DNA of 51,834 nt. Source: Actinomycetota bacterium (GTDB lineage Bacteria; Actinomycetota; Thermoleophilia; Gaiellales; Gaiellaceae). The stretch is taken from NCBI GenBank assembly GCA_013697275.1, contig JACCXC010000210.1, forward strand, positions 1-51,834. The letters are read 5' to 3'. The translations under genes and the position numbers were made by a program. Below, piece after piece: positions 1 to 8,835 of this stretch (within the stretch, counting starts at the first letter, position 1; every line of letters begins with the position of its first letter). The notes beneath the pieces were generated by a model, which was given only the letters and a program-made list of their open reading frames with translations, had not been told where the DNA came from and made no database searches.

Positions 1-298
1 CGACGCGTCCACCGCAGTCCTGCGCGATCAGCTGCATGCCGTAACAGATCCCGAGCACAGGGACGCCGAGCTCGTAGAGCCCCTGATCGACCTGCGGCGC
101 TCCGTCGGCGTAGACCGAGGCCGGCCCGCCCGAGAGGACGAGGCCGAGCGGCCTCCGCGCCCGCGCTCCTGCGGCCGAGATCGAATGCGGCACGAGCTCG
201 GAGTAGACGCGCGCCTCGCGGATCCGCCGTGCGATCAGCTGCGAGTACTGGCCGCCGCAGTCGACGACCAGGACGGGGCGCTCTTCGGGTGGGGGCAC
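1..298 (-). CDS. guaA: GMP synthase, glutamine amidotransferase domain (partial; runs off left edge)
   Basis: Minus-strand translation from GTG at 298: [40 protein letters not shown]...[47 protein letters not shown]; class I GATase nucleophile motif GICYGMQ. Not in the ORF track because it is truncated. Confidence 0.9.
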   Translation of the reverse strand, partial: MPPPEERPVLVVDCGGQYSQLIARRIREARVYSELVPHSISAAGARARRPLGLVLSGGPASVYADGAPQVDQGLYELGVPVLGICYGMQLIAQDCGGRV

Positions 299-383
299 CG
301 GAAGCGCTACGACGACTGGCTCACCGTGAGCGCCCCGAGTCACAGTGGAGGGGGCTCATGGGGGAAAGCCGGTTCCCCCATGC

Positions 384-1541
384 TTACCCCATGCCGATCC
401 GCTGTGCCTGCTGGAGCGTCTTCCCCTCGGTCTTGATCGACGGGGCGAGGGCCACGTCGGCGCGCTGGAAATCGTGGATGTTCTCGTACCCACAGGTGGC
501 CATGGAGGTCCGCAGCGCGCCCATCAGGTTGAGTGTCCCGTCGTTTTCGCGGGCCGGTCCTATGAGGATCTCCTCGAGCGAGGCGACCTGGTCGACCTCG
601 ACGCGCGCGCCGCGGGGCAGGGTCGGGTGGAAGGTGGCCATCCCCCAGTGGCACCCGCGGCCGGGCGCCTCGCGCGCCCGCGAGAGCGGCGAGCCGATCA
701 TGACCGCGTCGGCACCGCAGGCGATCGCCTTGGCGATGTCGCCGCCCGTCCGCATGCCACCGTCGGCGATCACGTTCACGTAGCGCCCCGAGTCGAGGAT
801 GTGCTGGGCGCGGGCGGCTGCCGCGTCGGCAATCGCGGTCGCCTGCGGGACGCCGACGCCGAGCACGCCTCGGGTCGTGCAGGCAGCGCCCGGCCCGACC
901 CCCACGAGCACGGCCGCCGCGCCGGTCCGCATCAGGTGAAGCGCGCCTTGGTATGAGGCGCAGCCGCCGACGATCACCGGAATGTCGAGACCGGCGATGA
1001 ACTCCTTCAGGTTGAGCGCGGAACCGTTCGAAGAGACGTGCTCGGCCGAGACCACCGTCCCCTGGATCACGAGCACGTCGAGGCCCGCGTCGATGGCGAT
1101 TCCGTGGTATTTGCGCACCTGCTGGGGCGTGAGCGACCCCGCCGCGAGCACCCCGGCCGCCTTGATCTCGCGGATGCGCCGGCCGACGAGGTCGGGATCG
1201 ATCGGCTGCGAGTAGATCTCTTGCATCCCGCGCGTTGCCTCTTCCGGGCTGAAGGACGCGATCCGCGCAAGCTGGTCGTCGGGCTTGACGTACCGGGTGA
1301 AGATGCCCTCCAGGTTCAGGACGCCTAGGCCCCCGAGCCGACCCACCTGGATCGCGGTCGCCGGCGAGACGACTCCGTCCATAGCCGACGCGAGGAGCGG
1401 CAGCTCGAGCAGGTGCTCACCGAGCGTCCAGCCGATGTCGACGTCGTCGGGGTCGCGTGTCCTGCGGCTCGGAACGATCGCGATGTCGTCGAACCCGTAG
1501 GCCTGGCGCGCCTTCTTCCCGAGGCCGATCTCGACGTCCAT
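384..1541 (-). CDS. GuaB3-family IMP dehydrogenase-related protein
   Basis: [41 protein letters not shown]...[39 protein letters not shown] fold; adjacent to guaA. Start chosen at the internal Met (ORF extends to 1562). Confidence 0.88.
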   Translation of the reverse strand: MDVEIGLGKKARQAYGFDDIAIVPSRRTRDPDDVDIGWTLGEHLLELPLLASAMDGVVSPATAIQVGRLGGLGVLNLEGIFTRYVKPDDQLARIASFSPEEATRGMQEIYSQPIDPDLVGRRIREIKAAGVLAAGSLTPQQVRKYHGIAIDAGLDVLVIQGTVVSAEHVSSNGSALNLKEFIAGLDIPVIVGGCASYQGALHLMRTGAAAVLVGVGPGAACTTRGVLGVGVPQATAIADAAAARAQHILDSGRYVNVIADGGMRTGGDIAKAIACGADAVMIGSPLSRAREAPGRGCHWGMATFHPTLPRGARVEVDQVASLEEILIGPARENDGTLNLMGALRTSMATCGYENIHDFQRADVALAPSIKTEGKTLQQAQRIGMG

Positions 1542-1589
1542 CAGCCCGCCCGACTCTAACAACGGTCGGGGACGTCGCCCGGCCTGAGC

Positions 1590-2549
1590 CTAAGCGTCCT
1601 GCGCCACGCCCTCGAGGCGCTCGATGTCGACGGTCGCGCCGACCCGGCTTGCCTCGCGCGGGTCGAAGCGCCCCGGCCCCGGCTCGAGCACCGAGGCGGC
1701 CCCTGCGGCGACGGCCGCCCGCACCGACTCCTCGACCGACCGGCCGCCGACCCGCGCGGCTAGGAAGCCGGCAAGGAGGGTGTCGCCGGCGCCGATCGTC
1801 GAGACCGGGTCGAGGCGGGGAAGCGAGCCGCGGACACGGTGTACCTCGCCGCCGTCGCGGACGTAGGCGTAACAGCCCGTCTGCAGCGTGATCAGGACGT
1901 TCCGCGCGCCGAGCTCTGCGATCTGGTCGAGGCCGCTCGCGAGATCGGCTCCGTCGTTGAACTCGTGGCCGACGAGCGATTCTGCCTCGTTCACGTTCGG
2001 GGAGACGAGGTACGGCTCGGCCTGCACCCCGAGACCTAGCGCCTCGCCCTCGGTGTCGAGCACGGTCAGGACCTGGCGACGGTTGAGCTCGCGGATCGTC
2101 TCCGCGTAGAAGTCGGGATCGACGCCGCGCGGCAGTGTTCCGGCAAGGACGACGAACTCGGCGCCCTGGGTCAGGTAGGCGAGCTTCTCGCGCAGCGCGT
2201 CTAGCTCGTCCTCCGTCACCTCGGGGCCCCACTCGTTGATCTCCGTGTACTGGTCGGAGATCGGGTCGAGCACCGCGACGGACGTCCGCGAGTCCTCGCG
2301 GATCCGCACGAAGTCGTTCAGGATCCCGTCAGCTCCGAGGTCGTCGGCGATCTGCGTGCCGCTCTGCCCGCCGACGAGCCCAGTGCAGACGACCGGGACG
2401 CCCAGACGGCGGAGCGCCCGGGCGACGTTCAAGCCCTTGCCGCCCGCGCTCGCGAAGCCGAGGCTCGCGCGGTGCCGTTGCCCCGGCTGGAAGTTGGGCA
2501 CGAGGAGGGTGCGGTCGAGCGCCGCGTTGAGCGTGACCGTCACGATCAC
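1590..2549 (-). CDS. 1-phosphofructokinase / PfkB-family hexose kinase
   Basis: VIVTVTLNAALDRTLLVPNFQPGQRHRASLGFASAGGKGLNVARALRRLG...STIGAGDTLLAGFLAARVGG (PfkB signatures GGKGxNVA and GAGDTLxAGF). GTG start at 2549. Confidence 0.9.
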   Translation of the reverse strand: MIVTVTLNAALDRTLLVPNFQPGQRHRASLGFASAGGKGLNVARALRRLGVPVVCTGLVGGQSGTQIADDLGADGILNDFVRIREDSRTSVAVLDPISDQYTEINEWGPEVTEDELDALREKLAYLTQGAEFVVLAGTLPRGVDPDFYAETIRELNRRQVLTVLDTEGEALGLGVQAEPYLVSPNVNEAESLVGHEFNDGADLASGLDQIAELGARNVLITLQTGCYAYVRDGGEVHRVRGSLPRLDPVSTIGAGDTLLAGFLAARVGGRSVEESVRAAVAAGAASVLEPGPGRFDPREASRVGATVDIERLEGVAQDA

Positions 2550-3688
2550 AAGGCCGCTCCGAAGACCTCTCCCAGCATGTCCCCCGCCTCCGCCAGCGTC
2601 TGGCCAGCGTACCACCCGGCCCGATCGGCGAAGCTCGGCTCGGCCACGTCCCGTGCCGCCACGAGCGGCCGGGTCGCGACGATTCGCCTGCCCTCGAGGA
2701 CACGGACTTCGCCGAGCTCCTGCCCCTTCCGGACGGGCAGGTCGACGACGGCGGGGGCAACGACCCGCTCGGTGAGTTCGCGTCCCACCCTGACGACCGC
2801 TCGTGCTTCCCGGACCGGGACGAGCTGAAGTCGATCGTCGGCGAACGGGACCTCGGCCGTCGCGTAGACCCGGTCGGCGTCGACGACCGGCATCCGGACG
2901 TACTGGTCGAAGCCCCAGTCCATCAGCTCTGCGAGGTCTGCGTTCCGCCGCGCCCGCGACGGGCTCCCGAGGATGACCGCGTAAACGACGACGCCGTTTC
3001 GCCGCGCGGCCGCCACCTCGCACCAGCCCGCCTCCTCGGTGTGGCCCGTTTTCACGCCGATCAGCCCGTCGTAGTCGCCGAGGAGGTCGTTCCAGCTGAA
3101 GAGCGAGCGCCCTCCCGCGATCCGGGCCGCCTCGCGCCGGACGAGCTCGCGAACGAGCGGCCGGCGCATGGCCGCTCGGGCGAGCTTGAGGACGTCGCGC
3201 GCGCTCGACAGGTGGCCCGGCGTGTCGAGGCCGTCGGGGCGCACGAAGTGGGTCTCCGCAAGGCCCATGCGGCGGGCTTCCTCGTTCATGAGGCGCACGA
3301 AGCCCCCGACGCCGCCCGGGCCGGCGTGGCCCGCGAGCGCGTAGGCAGCGTCGTTTGCGCTCTGGATGAGCGCCGCGGCAAGGAGGTCGCGCACGCTGAC
3401 GCGCTCCCCGCGGCGGAGCTCGATGCTCGACTCCCCGACAGACGGGGCGAACGACCCAACCGTGACTGTCTCACCCGGGCGGGCCCGGTCGAGCGTGACG
3501 ATCGCCGTCATGAGCTTGGTGATGCTCGCGATCGGATGGCGCTCGCCGGCGTTCCGCTCGTAGAGCACTTCGCCCGTCGCCCCGTTTGCGAGGATGATCG
3601 CCTCGCCCTGGAGGGCCGGGGGGCCGGCGGCGCCCGCGGGCCCCACCCAGGCGGCCGCAGCAACGACGAAGACAGCTAGCCGGCGCAC
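2546..3688 (-). CDS. D-alanyl-D-alanine carboxypeptidase (peptidase S11)
   Basis: Signal peptide; SxxK in PIASITKLMTAIV; SxN in QSANDAAYAL; KTG in IGVKTGHTEEAGWC. Confidence 0.92.
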   Translation of the reverse strand: MRRLAVFVVAAAAWVGPAGAAGPPALQGEAIILANGATGEVLYERNAGERHPIASITKLMTAIVTLDRARPGETVTVGSFAPSVGESSIELRRGERVSVRDLLAAALIQSANDAAYALAGHAGPGGVGGFVRLMNEEARRMGLAETHFVRPDGLDTPGHLSSARDVLKLARAAMRRPLVRELVRREAARIAGGRSLFSWNDLLGDYDGLIGVKTGHTEEAGWCEVAAARRNGVVVYAVILGSPSRARRNADLAELMDWGFDQYVRMPVVDADRVYATAEVPFADDRLQLVPVREARAVVRVGRELTERVVAPAVVDLPVRKGQELGEVRVLEGRRIVATRPLVAARDVAEPSFADRAGWYAGQTLAEAGDMLGEVFGAAL

Positions 3689-3720
3689 GGGCGCGAAGGC
3701 TACCCGCCTACACTTCGGTC

Positions 3721-4092
3721 GTGACCGAGGCGAAAAGAAGCGCGAAGCCGGTGCGGCGTCGCGGCGTCGAGCGCTCCCTCGAGATCCAGCTCGGCCGGCT
3801 CGGCGGGATCGACGTGCGCCCGACGCGCCTCTTCCTCTGGGGCGGGGAGGAGCGGAAAGGCCGTGAGCGGATCGTCTCGCTTGGCACGCCGCCGCGGAGC
3901 CTGCTCATCCCGCGCCGTGAGCGCGAGGTGCAGGCCGGAGCGGTGCAGGTCCGCTCGCTTGGAAACCCGCTCATGACCATCGCCCTTGCGGGCGTCCACG
4001 TCGCGCGGAAGCTCGCGCGCGAGCGGTCCGAGGTCAGCGAATCCGGATCCGCTGACCCGGGGTCAGAGCGTTCGCTTCGATCCCCGGATTGA
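3721..4092 (+). CDS. Hypothetical protein
   Basis: GTG-start ORF VTEAKRSAKPVRRRGVERSLEIQLGRLGGIDVRPTRLFLWGGEERKGRERIVSLGTPPRSLLIPRRE...; 3' end overlaps the convergent LysM gene. Confidence 0.5.
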   Translation: MTEAKRSAKPVRRRGVERSLEIQLGRLGGIDVRPTRLFLWGGEERKGRERIVSLGTPPRSLLIPRREREVQAGAVQVRSLGNPLMTIALAGVHVARKLARERSEVSESGSADPGSERSLRSPD

Positions 4093-4414
4093 GCGTGAGC
4101 AAGTCGTCGACGGTCGTGTCGAAGCGAAGGGCGATCTGGTCGAGCGTGTCGCCCTCGCGGATCCGGTAGAAGCGCCGCTGACCGGGCGGGCGGTTCGTCG
4201 TCGTGCGGCCGGTCGTCGTGTCCCCGGTCGTGGCGCCGGGCGCGGCGGGCCTGGGGGTCTCCGGAGTCGTCTCTGCGTTCAGCGAGTTGTGAACGATGAG
4301 GACGAGGAGCGTCGCGGCCGCGAAGAAGGCGAGGGGCGCAAGGATGCGCGGGGCCCAGGCGCGCGGTGGCTCGTCGCGGTCGCCGGGCCGGTCTCGATCG
4401 CGCTCCCTCACCAT
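4034..4414 (-). CDS. Membrane-anchored LysM-domain protein
   Basis: MVRERDRDRPGDRDEPPRAWAPRILAPLAFFAAATLLVLIVHNS (TM) ... YRIREGDTLDQIALRFDTTVDDLLTLNPGIEANALTPGQRIRIR (LysM). Confidence 0.85.
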   Translation of the reverse strand: MVRERDRDRPGDRDEPPRAWAPRILAPLAFFAAATLLVLIVHNSLNAETTPETPRPAAPGATTGDTTTGRTTTNRPPGQRRFYRIREGDTLDQIALRFDTTVDDLLTLNPGIEANALTPGQRIRIR

Positions 4415-5334
4415 CCGGATGCCCCCCAGACCTCTCGGCGGAGGCGGGCCGCCTCGGCCGCAGCGGCCTTGCGCCAGTCGGCGCCGTCGACGCGGAAGGC
4501 GTAGATCACGCTCCGGGAGACCGGAACGAGAGCACTGGCGGGACCGCTGGTGAAAGCGCGCGCGACGTCGGCTGGCGTTGCGCCCTGAGCGCCGATCCCG
4601 GGCAGAAGCAAGATGGCTTTCGGCATGAGCCGGCGCGCCTCGCCGACCGCCCGCGGGTAGGTCGCACCGACTACCGCGCCGACGCTCGAGAGGCCGTGGC
4701 TTCCGACGAGGTCGTCGCCCCACTGCGCCACGAGCTCGGCCACCTGGTGCCAGACTCTCCGGCCGTCCGAGAGCGCCAGCTCCTGGACGTCGGCGCTGCC
4801 GCTGTTCGACGTCTTGACCAGGCAGAAGACACCCGTTCCGGACCGCCTGCACGCGGCGATGAGGGGCTCGACCGAGTCCGTGCCGAGGTAGGGGTTGGCC
4901 GTCAGCGCGTCGACCGCCGGCGCCGTGCCGTTCCGGCGCTCGAGGTAGGCGTCGGCGTAGGCCCGCGCAGTCGAGCCGATGTCGGCGCGCTTCCCGTCGG
5001 CCAGGATGAGGAGCCCGGCATCGCGCGCATAGCGCGACACCTCCTCGAAGGCGCTCATTCCGTCGGCGCCGAGCGCCTCGAAGAAGGCGAGCTGGATCTT
5101 CGCGCCCACTACGTACGGAGCGACGGCGTCGACGAGCCCGCAGCAGAAGCGTGCGCAGGCGTCGGCGGCCGCCGCCCGGCTCGCGTGCGTGTCGCCTCGG
5201 AGCTCGATCGGCAGGAGCTCGGGGCGAGGGTCGAGCCCGACCAGGATCTGGCTGCGCTTCCGGTCGACCGCCTCGGCGACCCGGTCCGCGAACATCACTC
5301 CCGCGGTGAGAGGGCCGGCGTCGACCTGTTTCAT
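4408..5334 (-). CDS. pyrF: Orotidine-5'-phosphate decarboxylase
   Basis: LVGLDPRPELLP...LILADGKRADIGSTARAYADAYL; class-2 PyrF active-site motif. Confidence 0.9.
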   Translation of the reverse strand: MKQVDAGPLTAGVMFADRVAEAVDRKRSQILVGLDPRPELLPIELRGDTHASRAAAADACARFCCGLVDAVAPYVVGAKIQLAFFEALGADGMSAFEEVSRYARDAGLLILADGKRADIGSTARAYADAYLERRNGTAPAVDALTANPYLGTDSVEPLIAACRRSGTGVFCLVKTSNSGSADVQELALSDGRRVWHQVAELVAQWGDDLVGSHGLSSVGAVVGATYPRAVGEARRLMPKAILLLPGIGAQGATPADVARAFTSGPASALVPVSRSVIYAFRVDGADWRKAAAAEAARLRREVWGASGW

Positions 5335-5420
5335 GGACGAAGCTTAGAGCCCGTTCCTGGATGACGCTTCGTCGCTAGCGCTGTCCAAGGGACTAAAGCT
5401 TCATCCTGAGGCGGGCTCAT

Positions 5421-7115
5421 TCAGGCGACTTCTGCGCGGAGATGATGACTCGCGCAAGCCGCGGCGATGCGCCGCACATCCAGGGGAACGACGGTCAGCT
5501 CCGGGGGCGGCCGCCGCAAGAACCCGCCGACGACGAGGAGCTCGTCGGCCACCTCGGGCTCGAGCCCAGCCCCGTCGGCGAGCGCACACCGCGCCTCCGC
5601 GAGGCCGGCCGCCGCTTCGATCTCCGCACCGGGTCCGCGTGGGATCGCCCGCGTGCAGGCGACCCGTCCGCCGAGAACGAAGAACGCCGTTGCGAACTCG
5701 TCGTGCGCTGAAGGCGCGAGGAGGCACACGGCCGTCCGACGGAGCCGGTCGAGCGCGCGGAGCTCGTGGATCACCCGCTCGAGCACGGCGATGCGGTCGC
5801 GCAGGCGCGCGGCGTCCTCGTAGCGGAGGTCATCGGCGAGCGCGACGAGCTTCGCTCGCAGGCGAGGGAGTGGCGCACCCGCCACCAGACCGTCGAGCTC
5901 CGCGGGCCCGGCGCCGGCCAGCGCGCGAAGGGCGAGCTCAGCGCGCCGCCGGCTCTTGATCGGCCCGAGCTCGGTGGGCGTCGACGAGACGACCAGACGC
6001 TCATCGCGACGGGCCAGGTAGACGTAGCGGTCGGGCCGTGCGCCTCGGGCATTCGCCGGTGGGCGGAGGGTGCGGATGAGTCGAAGCTCCTCGAGCGCGG
6101 CCTCGAGCTCGGAGCCGAGCGGGCGCCACTCGATCCGGTCGACAACGCCTAGGGCGGCCTCGACTGCCGGCCGCTGCCGCTCGGAGCGGAAGTACGAGCG
6201 CAGTCGCGCCCGCAGGTCGCGCGCCTTGCCGACGTAGAGCACCTGGTCGTGCCGGTCGCGGAAGAGGTACACGCCCGGCACGCTCGGAGCACCGAAGACG
6301 AGCGCCCGCTTCTCGTGCGCCCGCCTGTCGCGCGGCGCCGCGAGGCGGCAGAGATCGGCGACGGTCGAGGCACCTCGCTCCTGGGCGAGGGCGATCAGCG
6401 CTACGAGGATCTCCGCCGTCGCCTGGGCGTCCGGGAGCGCACGGTGGCACGGCTCCACAGAAGTCCCGAAGAAATGCGAGAGCGCAGCGAGGCTCGAACG
6501 CTGGGCCCGGCCCGCGAGGAGCGCGCGGGCGAGGGGCACGGTGTCCAGCACGGGGCCGGCGAGCCGATGGCCGGTCATCCGCCTTACCTCACGATCGAGG
6601 AAGGCCGTGTCGAAGCGCGCGTTGTGCGCGACGAGCACGCACTCGCCCGCAAAGGTGAGGAAGCGCCGCACGGCAAGATCGGCGGCCGGCGCGTGGCGCA
6701 GGTCGGTCTCCCGGATCCCGGTCAGAGCGCTGACCGGTGCCGGGAGCGCACCGCGCGGGCGGACGAGCGTCTGGAACGTCGCACCCGGGACGAGCCCGCG
6801 CACGCGCACGGCGCCGATCTCGCAGATCTCCGACGTCCGGGCCGAGAGTCCCGTCGTCTCGAGATCGACGATGACGAAGGTCGCCGCCTCGAGCGTTGTC
6901 TCCCCCGCCCGGTCGTCGGCGAGCGCGACCGACGAGCCGACCCATGTGAGCCGAGAGTCTTCCGAGACGACGTCGTCGAGCAGCGTTCGGGCGACGCCGG
7001 TCGGCTGGCTTGCGAGCGCGAAGAGCGCGCGGGCGGCCTCAGGCGCCGGGACGGGCGAGCGTCGTTCTTCGACGATCTCGACCAGGCGGTCGGCCGCATC
7101 CAGGCGAAGCTGCAC
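5421..7115 (-). CDS. DEDDh-family exonuclease fused to a GIY-YIG (UvrC N-terminal-like) domain
   Basis: FVIVDLETTGLSARTSEICEIGAVRVRG...LVAHNARFDTAFLDREVRR (DnaQ/DEDDh), then GVYLFRDRHDQVLYVGKARDLRARLRSYF (GIY-YIG), then a UvrC-like tail with ALADDLRYEDAARLRDRIAVLERV. Confidence 0.9.
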   Translation of the reverse strand: MQLRLDAADRLVEIVEERRSPVPAPEAARALFALASQPTGVARTLLDDVVSEDSRLTWVGSSVALADDRAGETTLEAATFVIVDLETTGLSARTSEICEIGAVRVRGLVPGATFQTLVRPRGALPAPVSALTGIRETDLRHAPAADLAVRRFLTFAGECVLVAHNARFDTAFLDREVRRMTGHRLAGPVLDTVPLARALLAGRAQRSSLAALSHFFGTSVEPCHRALPDAQATAEILVALIALAQERGASTVADLCRLAAPRDRRAHEKRALVFGAPSVPGVYLFRDRHDQVLYVGKARDLRARLRSYFRSERQRPAVEAALGVVDRIEWRPLGSELEAALEELRLIRTLRPPANARGARPDRYVYLARRDERLVVSSTPTELGPIKSRRRAELALRALAGAGPAELDGLVAGAPLPRLRAKLVALADDLRYEDAARLRDRIAVLERVIHELRALDRLRRTAVCLLAPSAHDEFATAFFVLGGRVACTRAIPRGPGAEIEAAAGLAEARCALADGAGLEPEVADELLVVGGFLRRPPPELTVVPLDVRRIAAACASHHLRAEVA

Positions 7116-7167
7116 ACGCGCGAGAATAGAACATACGTTCGGATAGACCAGTCTGACCCATCAACGG

Positions 7168-7193
7168 GGAAGGCCGCCCGCGGGCGGCCTTCC
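7168..7193 (-). terminator. Probable intrinsic terminator of the HU gene
   Basis: Perfect 26-bp inverted repeat GGAAGGCCGCCCGCGGGCGGCCTTCC 28 bp downstream of the HU stop codon; no clear U-tract. Confidence 0.6.
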
Positions 7194-7220
7194 GAGCTCG
7201 TGGAGAGGGGCGGGAGCGGA

Positions 7221-7508
7221 CTAGCCGCTGCCCTTGAGTGCGGCCTTCAACTGGCTGCCCGCCGAGAACTTGGGCACGGTCGCCGCTGCGATCTGCACCT
7301 TCTCGCCCGTGCGGGGATTCACGCCCTGGCGAGCGCCGCGCTGCTGCGCGGAGAACTTGCCGAAGCCGGTGAACGCGACAGCTTCTCCTTGCTGCAGCGA
7401 TTCCTGGACCGAGTCGAGGAAGGCGTCCACCGCCTTCCCAGCATCACGCTTCGAGAGGCCGCTCTTCGAAGCGACTAGATCCACGAACTGAGCCTTGGTG
7501 ACTGCCAC
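7221..7508 (-). CDS. hup: HU family DNA-binding protein
   Basis: MAVTKAQFVDLVASKSGLSKRDAGKAVDAFLDSVQESLQQGEAVAFTGFGKFSAQQRGARQGVNPRTGEKVQIAAATVPKFSAGSQLKAALKG. Confidence 0.96.
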   Translation of the reverse strand: MAVTKAQFVDLVASKSGLSKRDAGKAVDAFLDSVQESLQQGEAVAFTGFGKFSAQQRGARQGVNPRTGEKVQIAAATVPKFSAGSQLKAALKGSG

Positions 7509-7602
7509 TGCCCTCTCCTCCTAGCTTCGCTTGCGTCCCGAACTGGTCGAGAACCGTAACAGGGGTTGGAAAACCTCGCAACCAAGCGGTTTTCCGGGAC
7601 TT

Positions 7603-8136
7603 TCAGGCGGCAGCGATTTCGGAGACACGGAAAAGCGGGTGCAACCGGACGGCGTGACGGGCGAGCGCGTCCGCCCCGCCCTCCTCCCGATCGACGACGC
7701 AGACGGCCGTGCGGCACTCGAGCCCGGCGTCCCGAAGCGCCTTCACGGCGGCGACAGCCGCCCCTCCTGTCGTAACGACGTCCTCGACAAGGCAGACGCG
7801 CTGGCCGGCTTCGTGCACACCCTCGATCCGCCGCTCGGTCCCGTAGGCCTTCGCTTCCTTGCGGACGATGAGGAACGGCAGTCCCCCGGCGAGGGAGGCC
7901 GCCGCGGCCAGGGCAACCGCGCCGAGCTCGGGCCCCGCGAGCAGATCGGGCGCGTCCGGCCCGGCGCTCGCGGCGCGCGAAGCGATCCGCTCCCCCAGCG
8001 CGCCAAGAAGCTCGGGCTCGGTCTCCAGCCGGTACTTGTCCAGGTAGAAGCTCGACCGGCGGCCCGAGCGCAGGACGAAGTCCCCCTCGAGGTAAGCCCG
8101 CGTCCGGATCCGCCGGGCGAGCTCGGCGTCGGTCAC
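7603..8136 (-). CDS. pyrE: Orotate phosphoribosyltransferase
   Basis: LRSGRRSSFYLDKYRLETEPELL...VCLVEDVVTTGGAAVAAVKALRDAG (PRPP-binding motif). Confidence 0.92.
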   Translation of the reverse strand: MTDAELARRIRTRAYLEGDFVLRSGRRSSFYLDKYRLETEPELLGALGERIASRAASAGPDAPDLLAGPELGAVALAAAASLAGGLPFLIVRKEAKAYGTERRIEGVHEAGQRVCLVEDVVTTGGAAVAAVKALRDAGLECRTAVCVVDREEGGADALARHAVRLHPLFRVSEIAAA

Positions 8137-8336
8137 GTCCCGCTGCGAGCTGCGCTGAGAACGTCGCGTGCGAGCGGAAGCAGGCGGTCGGCCTCCTCGC
8201 GGCCTGCGTCGAGCGCGATGGACGACCCATCGTCGAAGAGGAGCTGGACTTGCTCGCGGGGCGAACCGGCCGCGCGACGCCAGATTGCGGCGCCGGCGGC
8301 GCCGGCGAGAAGCGTGAAGACGAGCGTCTTACGCAT
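8133..8336 (-). CDS. Small hypothetical membrane-associated protein
   Basis: MRKTLVFTLLAGAAGAAIWRRAAGSPREQVQLLFDDGSSIALDAGREEADRLLPLARDVLSAARSGT; overlaps the pyrE start by 4 nt and the upstream gene by 8 nt. Confidence 0.7.
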   Translation of the reverse strand: MRKTLVFTLLAGAAGAAIWRRAAGSPREQVQLLFDDGSSIALDAGREEADRLLPLARDVLSAARSGT

Positions 8337-8778
8337 CGGGGCCCTTCCTCGGCTTCCGCCGCCCGGTGGACGTCGCGGGCGGGCGCTTGGCCGGGCTTCG
8401 CCTCGCGGAGCTCTTCCGGGCCGGACGCGCTGGCTTTTCCTCCTCGGCAAGGCGCAGACACGTCTTCAGGTCGTAGAGGACGAGCCCGACCGTCGGCTCC
8501 GGGCCCGTCACGGCCGCGACGAGCCGCTCCCCCGAGCGGACGACGAAGACCGCTCCGGCGGCCACCTGAGCTACGACCTCCCCGAGAGCGGCGCGCCCGC
8601 TCGAGGCCGTCGAGGCGTCGGCAGCGCGCAGGAGCTCGAGCGCAGACTCAGCTATCCGCCGTCCGCGCTCGTCATCGAAGCTCGACGCGAGCACCGTCCC
8701 GTCCGAGCCGGCGAGCACCGCGCCCTCGATCTGGGACGAGACCTGAGTCAGATCACTGAGTGCAGCTGCCGCATCCAC
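8329..8778 (-). CDS. Roadblock/LC7-like domain protein with Lys/Arg/Pro-rich C-terminal tail
   Basis: GTG start at 8778: VDAAAALSDLTQVSSQIEGAVLAGSDGTVLASSF...VGLVLYDLKTCLRLAEEEKPARPARKSSARRSPAKRPPATSTGRRKPRKGPDA. Confidence 0.75.
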   Translation of the reverse strand: MDAAAALSDLTQVSSQIEGAVLAGSDGTVLASSFDDERGRRIAESALELLRAADASTASSGRAALGEVVAQVAAGAVFVVRSGERLVAAVTGPEPTVGLVLYDLKTCLRLAEEEKPARPARKSSARRSPAKRPPATSTGRRKPRKGPDA

Positions 8779-8835
8779 GGCGGCGAAACTACCACGCCCG
8801 TACCTCCTGCCTATTTCGAGACCTAGACTCGGGGC

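Noticed and set aside
19-300. Possible riboswitch upstream of purine genes
   Set aside because: The sequence translates cleanly as guaA; no leader RNA structure is visible in the remaining 298-384 gap.
2546-3679. Long ORFs antisense to dacA and other genes (e.g. 3041-3679 +, 7531-8826 +, 8760-10757 +, 37405-40734 +)
   Set aside because: High-GC genomes yield long spurious antisense ORFs; these are Arg/Pro/Ala/Gly-rich, lack recognisable domains and sit opposite strong family matches.
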